This document shows positions 19,001 to 29,010 of a DNA stretch of 29,010 bases, one piece after another. Numbering within the stretch: position 1 is the stretch's first letter; each line of letters begins with the position of its first letter. Source of the DNA: Plakobranchus ocellatus (lineage: Eukaryota; Mollusca; Gastropoda; Plakobranchidae); the NCBI GenBank assembly GCA_019648995.1, contig BLXT01004630.1, positions 1,064,648 through 1,093,657 of the forward strand, read 5' to 3'. Made by a program: the position numbers and the translations under genes. The notes under the pieces are model-generated. The model saw only the letters and a program-made list of their open reading frames with translations. It made no database searches and was not told the DNA's origin.

Positions 19001-19730
19001 AGTTGGATAATGCCATTGCAAATAATACATTTGTTGTATGTGCTCCCTTAGACGCATTTGATTTCATTTGGCTGTTAAGAAGGAGTAAATTGTTTTAAAA
19101 TGAATCTCAGAAGTATTACTTTTGACACCTGACACATTAGGGCTGGTTTCAAGGCGCACACTTTTTGTATAAGTACATGCTAAGGAATACTCTACAGGTG
19201 AATATTTTTCTGTTTTTAAATTTAAGACTTTAAAAAAATTTTGTTGTAAAGAATGGAAATGATTTTGGAGAATTTTACTTTGAAAATTATTAAATAAAAT
19301 AAGCTTTAATAGTTAAATATTTTTATCATAATGACTTAAGTATTGTAAACTCTAAGCTTCAAATGACAAGCAGTGGTTATTTTGCAAGGATATAGTTTGT
19401 TTTTTTTTTGCATCAAATTGGTTGATTTTATTAGCAAATGAATTGTAGCCTGGAACTTAATCTTGAGTCTTTACATTGGTTTAATAATTCAACATTTTGT
19501 TGTCCTGCATATTTGTATTTTCAGTCAGCAATTTCTTATAGTCTTTTTCTTTCTTTTGCATGAAGTAATATATATAATTTTTTTTTTTTTTTTACAGAAA
19601 TCTGTTTAAGATAGGAAGAAATTAAGATTATTAAAATTGTGGTTCAAATTTAATTTATGTAGCATAGATTCATATTTAATAAGTATTTAAATTCAAAAGA
19701 AGTGTTTTGAGAACAAAATGTGTTGCAGCT
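16046..19730. other. Gene-free AT-rich stretch
   Basis: No supported gene. It contains a 10-bp perfect inverted repeat at 16982/17072, a short AT dinucleotide run near 17876-17890, and poly-T and poly-A runs. Short open frames here are low-complexity. Confidence 0.5.
16982..17072. repeat. Short inverted repeat pair (possible mini-MITE)
   Basis: GTGGGTTAAG at 16982-16991 and its exact reverse complement CTTAACCCAC at 17063-17072 bound 91 bases. Confidence 0.4.
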
Positions 19731-20095
19731 GTTAAAACCGTTCACAAATGACATCAGCAGAGTGGGGGGGGGGCTGCTTGCAAAGCTGATGTCAGCCATG
19801 TTTTAACTTATATATCATTCGTAGTCAAACTTATCAACTTAAGCTACTTTGCTTATTTTAATCATTTGGTCACAAGCATTCTTCAGTCGGTCAAGGGCTT
19901 TCAAACTTTTGAAATTCAGAGGTTTGATCATTCAAGGGACCAAGGGGAAAAAAAAAAAGGAAAATTAATTGCACAATTAAAAAAATCTTCTCAACAACCA
20001 CAAATGCTAGATAGAACCATAATTCCTTTGCACAAAAATTGTAGCCAGAAAAGTATAAATTAACTTAAGGCGGATGTCATTTGCGAATGGTCACT
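19731..20095. mobile_element. Candidate MITE with imperfect terminal inverted repeats
   Basis: The left ACCGTTCACAAATGACATCAGC (from about 19737) resembles the reverse complement of the right GGATGTCATTTGCGAATGGT (from about 20071) with few mismatches. A third related block, AGCTGATGTCAGCC near 19787, lies inverted inside. There is no coding frame and I could not fix the outer ends or a target duplication. Confidence 0.35.
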
Positions 20096-20099
20096 TAAG

Positions 20100-22760
20100 A
20101 GAAAAGAATTTTTTGACTCAAAGTTGCATCAGATCATATAATCCAACAATCTCCATCAGCACTGAAGCCCTGTCAGATTTTAAGAGAATCTTTTTTTTTT
20201 TAAAGATCACTAGTGGTATAATTGCATCATAATGTTGACAATAATAATGATAAAAGTTAGAATATCAGTAAGTGTTACTCACCTATGCTTAAATAGCACA
20301 ACTTAGTGAGCCAAAGCTACATTGTAAATACATAAATTCAAGTGCGGTACTTAGGAGTGATTTTTCGCAAAAAAATTTACATGTGAATAATTTCCACCTA
20401 AACAAATTTTGTGGGGTACAAACTCACACATTCACCATAAAACTACAAAATTTATTACATTTATCCTCCGCAACTACAATGGTTTTAGGGTGCTTTAGCA
20501 TGATTGTGTGTGAGATTTTTGCTTTTATTGCCTGTAGTAATTTTGCAAGGGTGTGAAAAAATCAAATAAAAAGTTCATATATTTTCTCTATGATAGATTT
20601 TGAAAAAATTAAGAGAATCAAGATACTGTCCTACTCAAATAGCATGCAAAGTTTTAAAGCCATGGGATGATTAACATAGGAGAAATAAAAGTATTTGTAA
20701 AAAGAAAATACATTTTGAGAAAAAATTGCAAGTACAGTTTGGATACAGATTTTCAATCTGGTCCATTCGGTAGTTTTCCATTAGTCTCCTTAACTTCCTT
20801 CAGCCTCTTTCAATGGGCGTCTTAGTATTTCCTATTCTCATCTGCTGTCCCCAAGTCTCTTTCTTAGTCGCTATGCAGCCAGGCAAGAAGTTTTCCGACC
20901 AACGGCTCTCCCATATTATCATGTAGCCTCTTGTGTTCTCTAGTCGGAGCACCACTGTATTCAGTAATCAAAACTACAGGTCTAAAATGAACTGTCTGAT
21001 GAGTCTCCGCAGCTTTTCCCCCAAATGACCTGGTGCGAGGCTACATTCAAATTTTTTTTTATCATCAAGCTGGCACTTTTGAGAATTTTTTGCAAATTAG
21101 ATATTCATTTCATATATAAAATCTTCTGTTTTGAGATTGGTGAGCAAGACAATTTGATGAAGGAAGGGGTTTTTTATTTAGTGACCTAAAGTTTCCTGTG
21201 AGACAAAATTTGGGTTTGTCTATGGAATGATAAAATTGCCGAAACAACTGGTTGTTTTCATGCTCTGCAGTACAGACTTGATGGCACAGCTATTCTTTAT
21301 AGACAGTTTCATAATGATTGCCTGAATTAGACTACCTTGCCTTTATCTTCAAAAGTACTTTTTCAAGTGGAACATTTGGCAGCAACTCTTAGTCCTGTCT
21401 CCATCGGCTTGACTATGTGACTTAGGCATTGTGCATATGGCTTTATGTCTACTTGCCTCATTATCTGTATCTATTTCTCTATTTTTCTCTCTGTCCATCG
21501 GTCTATCTTCTTGCCTATGTTTTAATCAGTCTATCTTTCTATTTATCCATTCATTTATCTATATGTCTTCCAGTGTGTCTGTATATCAAGCCTTTTCTTT
21601 GGTATTGTGCAAAAAAAAAAAAGATGTAAATACAAAATTAGATCTAAGTTAATCACATCACTTTTGAGAAATATTCAAAGTCTAGCACAGGTGGAGTCAA
21701 CTCTTGAAACGAGTGACAATAACTAGGAATTTTGATGTTCTGAGGTCTAAACCATAAATTCATGAGATGCTCTTGAACAATTCATAAATAAAATATAAGA
21801 GCCTACATTTATCAAATAGTGCCATATTCCATTATTCTTTAATCAATGAGTGACATTTTCAGCTAGCCGAATAGTTAAATTTAGATCTGTGGTTGGGTCA
21901 CAGCAGCAGAAAACTTTGCAATCTCTAGGGATGGAAGCATTTAGAAAATGTTTTAGTAAATTTTATAAGCCATAGGCAGAGCCAGGGCATACTTCATTCA
22001 TAGACAGGAGAAGCGTACTTCCCAGAAATGTATGGCAAGCCCATGTTTAGAAGGTTGGTGGCTTAGAATTGCTTCTAACAAAAAACAGGCTTTTATGTTG
22101 TCTTTTTTTTTTTTTTTACGCAAAATTTTGGGTCAGGTGCTTACTGTTATTTTGTTACTTGGCAAGTGATCAAGATCCATTGTATGATTTCATTTTCAGC
22201 TCAAAAACAGTTTCAAATGATCTCTTATGAATTTTAAGAAGTTCACCATGACTCCAAGCTGACTTTGTGAACCAAAAGTTACCTGCAGCTGATCTCTAGG
22301 GACTGCACTTATTGTTTAATATTTAGAATATAGGATTTAGCAGGATTCATATGTATTCCTGAAATTTTTTTTTTCTCTAATCATCCAGTTCAGATTGGAA
22401 ATTATCTTGAGATCAGTGTTTAAGAGAACATTATCCCAATTTTTTTTTTTTAAGAAGGTATTTTAAGTTTCATGTTTTAGTCAAAGGTCATTTCATGATT
22501 CAAAATCCATGTGGACCCTTTTTACATGACAAAGAATAAGATGGTTTAGATTATATCCAGTAATTACGTTGTATTTCATTTGGTTTTTTTCAGATATAAT
22601 GATATTGCTGCGCTTGTCTTTTTTGTTGTTGTTGATTTTGTTATGAAATTGTTTAGTTGATTATATGAGAAGACATGGAGTAATTTTTCCAGCGATGCAT
22701 TATTCTTGTTTTTATAAATGATACAGTTTCTTTTTGTGTGTGTGTGTTTTTCATTATTTA
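20100..22760. other. Gene-free stretch with a higher-complexity island at 20760-21055
   Basis: No supported gene. The island at 20760-21055 has more balanced base composition and on the minus strand gives broken peptide segments that look coding-derived, but I cannot assign them. A degenerate TCTA/TCTG-rich tract lies at 21440-21600. Confidence 0.45.
21440..21600. repeat. Degenerate TCTA-type simple repeat
   Basis: Interrupted ATCT/GTCT units fill this tract; open frames across it are artefacts. Confidence 0.6.
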
Positions 22761-22762
22761 TG

Positions 22763-22890
22763 CCTGCCCATAGATCTGCAGGGACCTTTCTGTTGCAGGT
22801 TTTAACCTGCGACAGGCATCTTAACCTGTAGAGGGCCTGAAAGCCTGAGATCACCTTGTTATGGACTGGTCTGGCTCAAAAACTGAACTC
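22763..22890 (+). mobile_element. tRNA-derived SINE, family 2, copy A (head-truncated)
   Basis: This copy shares GCAGGGACCTTTCTGTTGC with copy B at 27941 and the block GGCCTRAAAGCCTRAGATCA plus CCTTG with copies B and C. It then has GGACTGGT and CAAAAACTGA as in the tails of copy B. The A-box part is missing and a small palindromic stretch (CAGGTTTTAACCTG) sits where the B box should be. Confidence 0.7.
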
Positions 22891-22933
22891 ATTTTTTATG
22901 TTACTGTAACTCGTATGCTCTCCTTTATTTCTA

Positions 22934-23258
22934 GTTGAGCCTTATAAAAAGTAGATATTTAAAAGATGGTGGATGTATGCCTTTTATCTTTTAAAATGAT
23001 ACCTTTCTTTACTTCATTATTTATGCTTTGTTTAAATCTAAGATTGGTGTGATCTTTCTTAGTTTGTTTAGTTCAGCCTTGCAAAATGCAGGTGTTTGAA
23101 AGATGGACATTGTATTACTATTATTATTAATTTTATAAATCATATAGTTTCCTTTACTTTATAATTTATGCTTTAAGTCTAAAGATTGGTGTGCTTTCTC
23201 TTAGTTTCTTATAGTTCAGCCTTGTATAAAAGATGCTTGATATTTTAGAATGGTCATG
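22934..23258. repeat. Tandem repeat, unit about 140 bp, 2.3 copies
   Basis: Units start at GTTGAGCC 22934, GTTCAGCC 23071 and GTTCAGCC 23214. Units 1 and 2 share AAAGATGG, CTTTACTT, ATTTATGCTTT and AGATTGGTGTG in the same order. It adjoins the 3' side of the minus-strand jockey-like LINE and may be its tandemly repeated 3' UTR. Confidence 0.7.
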
Positions 23259-23439
23259 ACATGCTGGGCAAGACATTTTTGTTCAGTTTTGTTCTTTACA
23301 TTGTTTCTTCACCATGGTATTAATTTTTACCTACTTACTTATCTTAACCAGTGGTCACTTGGGCCATGACTCTTTAACTCATAGTCATGGAATAGAACAG
23401 TTATGTCACCTGAATAGAAAAGTTATGTCACCTTCAGGG

Positions 23440-26100
23440 TTTTTGGGGTTGAACACAGTATTTTTTAAGAATCAGGTTGAGGAGGAGGTATTCCTCTCCT
23501 AGGTCTTGGATTGCAGTGTAGTCATGCCGCAAGTGGAATGTTGTTTTTTGTGGCATATTGCAGAAATCATATGCTGGTAGAATTATTGGCCGTATTCTGT
23601 TAGGGCATGCATTTACAGGGGCATAGTATTGTTCCAGGCCAAAGATAATGATTTGGTCTCATCTCTCCATGGAGTTTATACTGTCTGTGGGGTTAGATGC
23701 AGCCATGTAGAGGAAAATTGACTTGCCTGTTTTGCCTATAGCCCATCTATTCAACCAATTCTCCTTGCAACTGTTTATATTGTTTGGTGTGCTGTGCGTT
23801 GGGATGCAGATATGGTGAATTCTTGGGTAGTGACATCCCTTTTGGCAAGCAGGTCAGTTCTTTCATTGCCTGAAATGTTGCAATATCCAGGAATGTATTG
23901 TAGGATAAGGTGGATGTCATAGGTAGCATGAATAGCAATCAAATTGTCTAAGGTAAAGAACGGACTTTGTACTGTTCAGTTTTGAAGGCTTTCACCTTCA
24001 AGAGCTTCAAGGACAGACTTGAGAGTCTGAGGCAATTTTGTATTGAGTATATTCTTTGGAGCCGCTGAAAAGACTGATGATAGTTGGTACATAGCTGTTT
24101 ACACTGGTAAAAGCTTCGGCCTCTTAAGTGGAGGGATGAGCTCCACAAGAGTTATGCAGTTCATCTTTTGTACCATCTAGGTACTCTACTGTGGCTCCAT
24201 AGCCTACTTTCATGGTAACCCCCTAAGCTGAGCCACTTTTTTATGTATTATGCTTTGAGGATAGTTGCAGAGTGTTCCTATGGGACCATGATATTAACTC
24301 TTTGTGTCTGGATTTTTTTTCTACATCTGGACGGAGTTTTCTCCCTCTGCCCCTTTTCTTTCATATAGTTAGCGGCCGCTCAGTCATCCGTATCGTTCCT
24401 TCGGCCACTGGGAGCGGCCGCTCGGAGTTATTGAGTTAACTGCATCCATATTTTTCTTCAATGTCTCTTTGATTAACTGCATTCAGATATCTGCTGTATG
24501 GCAGGTGGCACATTCTGGAGGTATTTCAGGACAGAAAGGTATGATCTTTTCTCTGCTTTCTGGCAGGATGTGTTTGTCTTGGAACTGTGTCGTAACATTC
24601 GTTGTAAATTTTTGCTCCAGTCTGCAGTTAGGTTTCTAATCTTCTACTATCTGTCTATTGGAATGGTTTCTATGACTTCTCTATGTTGTTGCTCTCCACT
24701 GACCAAGAGTCTGGATCTTGCAGTGGATCTCACAGGCTGCTGTTTGAGTGGATTGCATTTCTCTTGTGATGATATGTACTACCTGACTTTGTAACCTGTC
24801 CAGCTTTTTTTAAGTTGTTTTACTACTGACAGACTGAAAATCTAAATTCTATTCCATTGAGGAGGACATGTAGCCAATATAGGGTTGCCTCATTGTGCTT
24901 TTATGTGCTCCCCATGATGTACTTGCAAGCTGTTTGATCAGCTGTAGCCGTCTATTGGCTCTGCTTCTCAGGCTCTGAGTGTCCTCCTTCAAGACTGTCT
25001 TTCCCAGTTTGAGCCGGATAGATTTTCTGGCTTTTTTATGGCTCTTTGTAATCACCAAGTAGACCATTTGGGTGCTGTTAACCTTCAGTTTTCATGTTTC
25101 ACAGTATTCCTGGAGTTGGATCAGGACATTGAGATGCCTTGCATTAATGCCTTTTCTTCAGAATGGGAATCACTGTGCCTATTTTCCAAGAAGGTGGAAA
25201 AGTTCCTGTGTCCTATGTTATACTGATTAATCCGAGGATGATTGTTCTCTCTCTTCATTTTAAGTGATGCAATACCTCATTGTGGTGCTTGGCAGGACCA
25301 GGTGACTTATGCTGTTTGAGCTTCTCTATTGCTTGGTTGAACTCGGATAGACTGAATTGCCCTCAAATAGAGATTTACACCAAGGGCTGTTTCTTTTTCT
25401 TAAGGTTTTGATCTTTGTTTCTTTGTTGACTGAGGCAAAGTATTTATTAAAGGCTTCTACTTTCTTCTGCTCTTCAGCTATTGTTTCATCCTCTGTTCCT
25501 AAATGCTTTAGGTTCTGTCTCCTTGACTCTACATTGAGGTTGTTCAGTCATCCTTTCTAAAGTGGAAAATTTTAGCCCACTTTTCTTTCTTTGATATCTT
25601 CACAGTTTTCTTAATGCTGGTTGTGGCCCACTGCAGCTTCTTGGTATGCAGGTAGATGTTGCTTTCAAAATGGCTTCTGATACATTTTAGCAGAAATCAA
25701 TGGGGTTGTTTTCTGCCTCTTTAATGTACCAGTAGTATAGATTGTGCGAAAAGATATCAAGTTTATTGTTAGATCATGGCCTTAAATCTGATAGGCCTTG
25801 ATCAGACAACTAATATGTATAACTTTAAAAATGCCAGTGATGGGGGGCTTGGTGGCCTTTTTGGTATGAGACAAGTGTATGGTCAAGGCTAAAATAATAA
25901 AATGCTCTGCAGCAAAATATAGGTTCAGCTGCCATGATTCCTAAGAATTGTGAAATCAAAGGTTTTGCCTAGTATTTGTGGAAGTATACAAACTTGGCAC
26001 CTATGAGAAATGTTCTCCATGATGTATAAAACTATTCTGATGCTGATCGTGCTCTATACTATCCCAGCTTGTTGTGTCTTGTTTCTTTTCTTTTATGTTA
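23440..26100 (-). mobile_element. Jockey-like LINE with RNase H, decayed and internally deleted
   Basis: Blocks in order on the minus strand follow a jockey-type second ORF. An endonuclease-to-RT linker comes first, with DETIAEEQKKVEAFNKYFAS near 25500-25440. GTFPPSWKIGTVIPI near 25205-25160 is reverse transcriptase motif 1. CETWKLKVN and ITKSHKKARKS lie near 25105-25030, then SLRSRANRRLQLIKQLAST near 24985-24925 and LDRLQSQ...STQTAACEIH near 24805-24725. RNase H follows: GYGATVEYLDGTKDELHNSC near 24210-24145, ASDSQVC near 24020. A terminal HDYTAIQDLGEE is near 23520-23485. Stops and frameshifts are many. The YxDD-bearing catalytic core is deleted and a TTAA element interrupts the copy at 24294-24439. 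Ends are approximate. Confidence 0.8.
24294..24439. mobile_element. 146-bp TTAA-flanked MITE, piggyBac-like, nested in the LINE
   Basis: TTAA at 24294-24297 and TTAA at 24436-24439 bound the segment as a target-site duplication. The ends read CTCTTTGTGTCTGG and, inverted, CTCAATAACTCCG. Inside, AGCGGCCGCTC near 24370 and GAGCGGCCGCT near 24412 form a GC-rich inverted repeat quite unlike its AT-rich surroundings. LINE coding blocks resume on both sides. TTAA target duplications are characteristic of piggyBac-type transposition; no transposase is encoded. Confidence 0.6.
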
Positions 26101-27896
26101 GTAGGCTTGATCTAGAATCTGGTCCCTTTGGCCAAAGAAATGGCATGAATTCTAAGATCTTAGAGGTTGTATAATAAGCTGTGTAATTGACTGTACTTAA
26201 ATCCTTGGATTTTGCTTCTTCACTGTGAGAACTAAATGTCACAGAACACGGAGAGAGGGATATCAGTTAAACCTTGCTTAATTGTGTTGAATGCTATCAT
26301 GCTGTCTTACAAAGTAATCACAAGCAATTTATGTTTCGTTTCTTTGGAAGTAGGGGAAAATAAGTAGGTAAAGCAAAAATGAAAATTATAAATTTCCATT
26401 TTGTTGGGCATTTTTTTCAGGATTTCAAATTCATTAAGAGGAGAGGGGATAAAGGGAAAACACCAGAAAATGATAATCAAAATGGCAAAAATTGTAATAT
26501 GGAAATCTGACTTTTATTGATGTATTTCTTTAAGCATGTCTCGTTTTCATCATTATATTATTACATGAATAATGATGATACACTCAAGCATGACGGCAAT
26601 GCTGTACACATTGAAAGCAGTGCAAATGGGTCATTCTTCTTAAATTTCAACCTCGTTGAAATGATTTAAACCCTTGTGCTGGATTTTTTTAGTTTTTTTT
26701 AGGTGAAAGTTGAATGTAGCCGAATTTTGTACCTATTCGGGAATTTGACATTTAGATAATTTTTTTTTTTTCAAGTTTTGCCTGCATATGTTGTTTACAA
26801 CTTGCCAAAGATTTAGGAATGATTCCAAGACATCTAAAACTTTTAGTATAAAATTTGATTTTCTCTTCTTTCACGTTGATATGTATTTTATTTTTGTGTC
26901 AATTAGTTTTATGTTTCAAAGAGGTAGATCTCACTGGTGTAATGCTGAAACAACAAAACTGCTGATTTCTTTAGCCTTACCACGTTTTTTTTCCTACTGC
27001 GTTCAAAATAAAGTTTTTCTATATTTATTGCTTTTTTTAGTTTTGATTTGTGATGTTATGTGTTTAAAGCTTTCATTTTAGAGAGGTTTTTGAGAGTAGC
27101 ATATCACTGGGTATGCATCTGTGAAAAAGGAAATAGGCAGTGAAAACTGAAATATACCAGCCTTCTATGAAACATTCGAATATAGATGAAATGAAATCAT
27201 TATGAAGACTAGTGTTTGTATGTCTTCCTCCATTTCATGATGAAGTTTTCTTTTCAGTCATTGAAGTGAGACAAATTTTGAGGATGGCCAGCATTTTCGA
27301 AAATGTTCCCATAGACCTGCTGAGAATTAGAAATATCTTATCTAAAATTCTTGCAAAAATATAAATAAAAATATAAAATCATACTGCAGGATAAGATGAT
27401 GTGTTGAAGCAAGCTTATTTAAGTTATAATTTCCGTTATTTGTGGAGAAGAAAAAGTACTTCATAGAAGAAAAGGTGAAAAAAAAAGATACGTTTTTAAA
27501 AGTTAGACAAAATAAACTATTATTTATTACTAAAGACAAAAAGATGAGAAAATGTATCAGTTTTGAACTGGACCAAAACAAAAACTCATTATTGTACTTA
27601 TAAGTACAGACAAAAAGGTGAGAAAAAGATAAAGTAAGGCACGTTCCACAATACGCCTGATGGGTTAGGTTGAACTGACACGCAAAAATGCAGTTATGCG
27701 TGCTACAGCACTCTTCTTTGGCAATAAAATGATATTCAAAAGCCTGCACAAAAAGCGGCTTTCATCAAACAATAAAGAAGCAGTTTAATAGAACGTATGA
27801 GAAAATCATATTAGATATTTTAAGAAGCTAAACGTTGTAAGGGATAAACGTAGGGGAACAAGGTGGAAAATCGCTCACGTTTACATTTGCGTGAGA
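26101..27896. other. Gene-free AT-rich stretch
   Basis: No supported gene. It holds a possible second MITE end at 26665-26690 and a loose direct duplication (AGACAAAAAGATGAGAAAA near 27533 and AGACAAAAAGGTGAGAAAA near 27607). The minus-strand open frame at 27342-27749 is AT-driven and has no recognisable motif. Confidence 0.5.
26665..26690 (+). mobile_element. Probable remnant end of the same TTAA MITE family
   Basis: TTTAAACCCTTGTGCTGGAT followed by a T run closely resembles TTAACTCTTTGTGTCTGGAT plus T run at 24294. No opposite end was found. Confidence 0.35.
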
Positions 27897-28130
27897 GGAG
27901 CGTCGGTGGCGCAGTGGCTAGCGAGTCCGCCCTGAGATTTGCAGGGACCTTTCTGTTGCGGATTCGAGCCCCGCCACCGGCGCCCCGGTCTGACGAAGGG
28001 CCTAAAAGCCTAAGATCACCTTGTGGACTGGTTATATATACAAACCTACCCTACCTACCTACAGTCATCACCATTTTGTGGACTGGTTATACACGTATAC
28101 AAAAACTGACCCTACTTACCTACAGTTATG
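27897..28130 (+). mobile_element. tRNA-derived SINE, family 2, copy B (full head, duplicated tail)
   Basis: The A box TGGCGCAGTGG is at 27907-27917 and a B-box-like GGATTCGAGCC at 27960-27970. GCGTCGGTGGCG at the start can pair with CGCCACCGGCGC after the B box, resembling an extended tRNA acceptor stem. The tail GTGGACTGGTTATA...CTACAGTYAT occurs twice in tandem (from about 28022 and 28078). The frame predicted through it is not a protein gene. Confidence 0.8.
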
Positions 28131-28185
28131 AGAGTCGGAACATGTGTTTTACAATTAAGGGGAGGATAGTGAAGGGGCCAATGGG

Positions 28186-28327
28186 GCGTCGGCAGCACAG
28201 TGGTTAGCGAGTCCGCCCTGAGATCAGCAGAGGGTTCGAGCCCCGCTATTGGCGCCCTGATCTGAAGGAGGGCCTAAAAGCCTGAGATCACCTTGCAAAC
28301 TGCTATATACAAAAACCAAACTGAAGG
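28186..28327 (+). mobile_element. tRNA-derived SINE, family 2, copy C
   Basis: GCGTCGGCAGCACAGTGG forms the A-box region and GGTTCGAGCC at 28233-28242 is a good B box. TTAGCGAGTCCGCCCTGAGA is shared with copy B (there CTAGCG), as is GGGCCTAAAAGCCT then GAGATCACCTTG. It lacks the GACCTTTCTGTTGC insertion found in copies A and B. It lies in the same orientation as B, about 55 bases after it. Confidence 0.8.
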
Positions 28328-28660
28328 GTCAATGTTGAATTATTTTAAACGCAAACTGCGTCGTTGCAGCGTTGTGCAACTCATGAAACGAGAATGTCCC
28401 CAAGTTGTAAAAACGAAAATTGGTTCCACATCATAAATCATGCATTATGAAATAGGCCTTCAGGCTATAAAACTTTAGTGTTGAAGCAATGTTAAAAGAT
28501 TGATTTTTTTATATAAATATAAAATTAATGTCGAAGCACATTTGTTTATCATAAATACTTAGCATGTTGTCCAAATAAACGATTCGTCATTTAGAGGATA
28601 CGATATACTAAATAAAGTTGAAAAAATGCATTTTGCTATGCGCAGGCAATCAGTTATCAA
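28328..28660. other. Gene-free AT-rich stretch
   Basis: I see no gene or recognisable element between the last SINE and the CT microsatellite. Confidence 0.5.
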
Positions 28661-28664
28661 AATA

Positions 28665-28708
<44 letters not shown>

Positions 28709-28728
28709 TTTCCCTCTCTCTCCCTCTC

Positions 28729-28764
<36 letters not shown>

Positions 28765-28880
28765 TCTCTCTCCCTCTCTCGCTCTCTCTCTAGTCTTTTT
28801 TTCCTGTCTATCTATCTTCATTCTACATGTGTGTGTCTCTCTCTCTCACACTCTCCCCCACACACACATCCACACACACA
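28665..28880. repeat. Compound CT microsatellite followed by short CA-rich tract
   Basis: Interrupted CT runs from about 28665 to 28792, then mixed TCTA/TGTG/CT and CACACA units to about 28880. Ser-Leu-rich open frames here are artefacts. The remaining 130 bases to the window end show nothing recognisable. Confidence 0.9.
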
Positions 28881-29010
28881 AAAACTCAGGTCTCGATGTG
28901 TCTGTTTAGAAGCAGGATATAAACATGGATTGCCTAATTCAACCTGTATCTTTCACTCGGTTCCTGACTAGGCCTATTGGAGAGCATCAGAAAAGCTTCT
29001 CTTTTGCATG

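Noticed and set aside
27342..27749. 135-codon minus-strand open frame
   Set aside because: Phe, Leu, Ser and Asn-rich translation of AT-rich DNA with no motif, no neighbouring exons and no similarity that I recognise.
27907..27970. Functional tRNA gene
   Set aside because: The A and B boxes belong to a repeated SINE head; no proper anticodon arm or cloverleaf could be drawn, and related copies exist nearby.
27863..28207. 114-codon open frame
   Set aside because: It runs across the tRNA-derived SINE heads and tails; no protein family resemblance.
28618..28971. Ser-Leu-rich open frame near the right edge
   Set aside because: Produced by the CT microsatellite.
1..29010. CRISPR array, bacterial operon or viral genome
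   Set aside because: No regularly spaced identical repeats, no ribosome-binding-site-led gene strings, and intron-containing animal gene structure throughout.

Overview
This window is an AT-rich stretch of animal nuclear DNA. The evidence is a multi-exon gene with GT-AG introns, APE-type non-LTR retrotransposons (LINEs) carrying RNase H, tRNA-derived SINEs, short inverted-repeat elements and CT microsatellites. Nothing looks bacterial, viral or organellar. The repeat types fit an invertebrate, perhaps a mollusc or another protostome, but the taxon is an inference and was not tested.

Layout. 1-1071 holds an RTE/BovB-like LINE in two oppositely oriented pieces that meet near 410, the arrangement expected of a twin-primed insertion. 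2678-13270 (+) holds the only host gene I can assemble: eleven exons whose phases all join in one open frame of about 628 residues, encoding a C2H2 zinc-finger protein whose ortholog I do not recognise. Its introns carry a tRNA-derived SINE (3014-3280), a 5'-truncated RTE-like LINE tail (3385-3735), and an inverted-repeat-bounded segment with a long CT microsatellite (8498-9509). The 3' UTR runs to about 13925, where two polyadenylation signals sit.

13926-29010 shows no convincing host gene. It holds an RNase H fragment of a LINE (15370-16045, minus), possible small inverted-repeat elements (16982-17072 and 19731-20095), a tandem repeat of about 140 bp (22934-23258), and a decayed jockey-like LINE (23440-26100, minus). 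That LINE has lost its reverse transcriptase catalytic core and is interrupted by a 146-bp TTAA-flanked element (24294-24439). Three copies of a second tRNA-derived SINE family lie at 22763, 27897 and 28186, and two long CT microsatellites complete the picture.

How it fits together: one expressed regulatory-type gene surrounded by transposon debris of several ages. No operon-like or multi-gene system is present. The most informative structures are the twin-primed LINE, the nested TTAA element, and the zinc-finger gene with two atypical and two canonical fingers. All protein calls were made by reading translations by eye; none was checked against a database.
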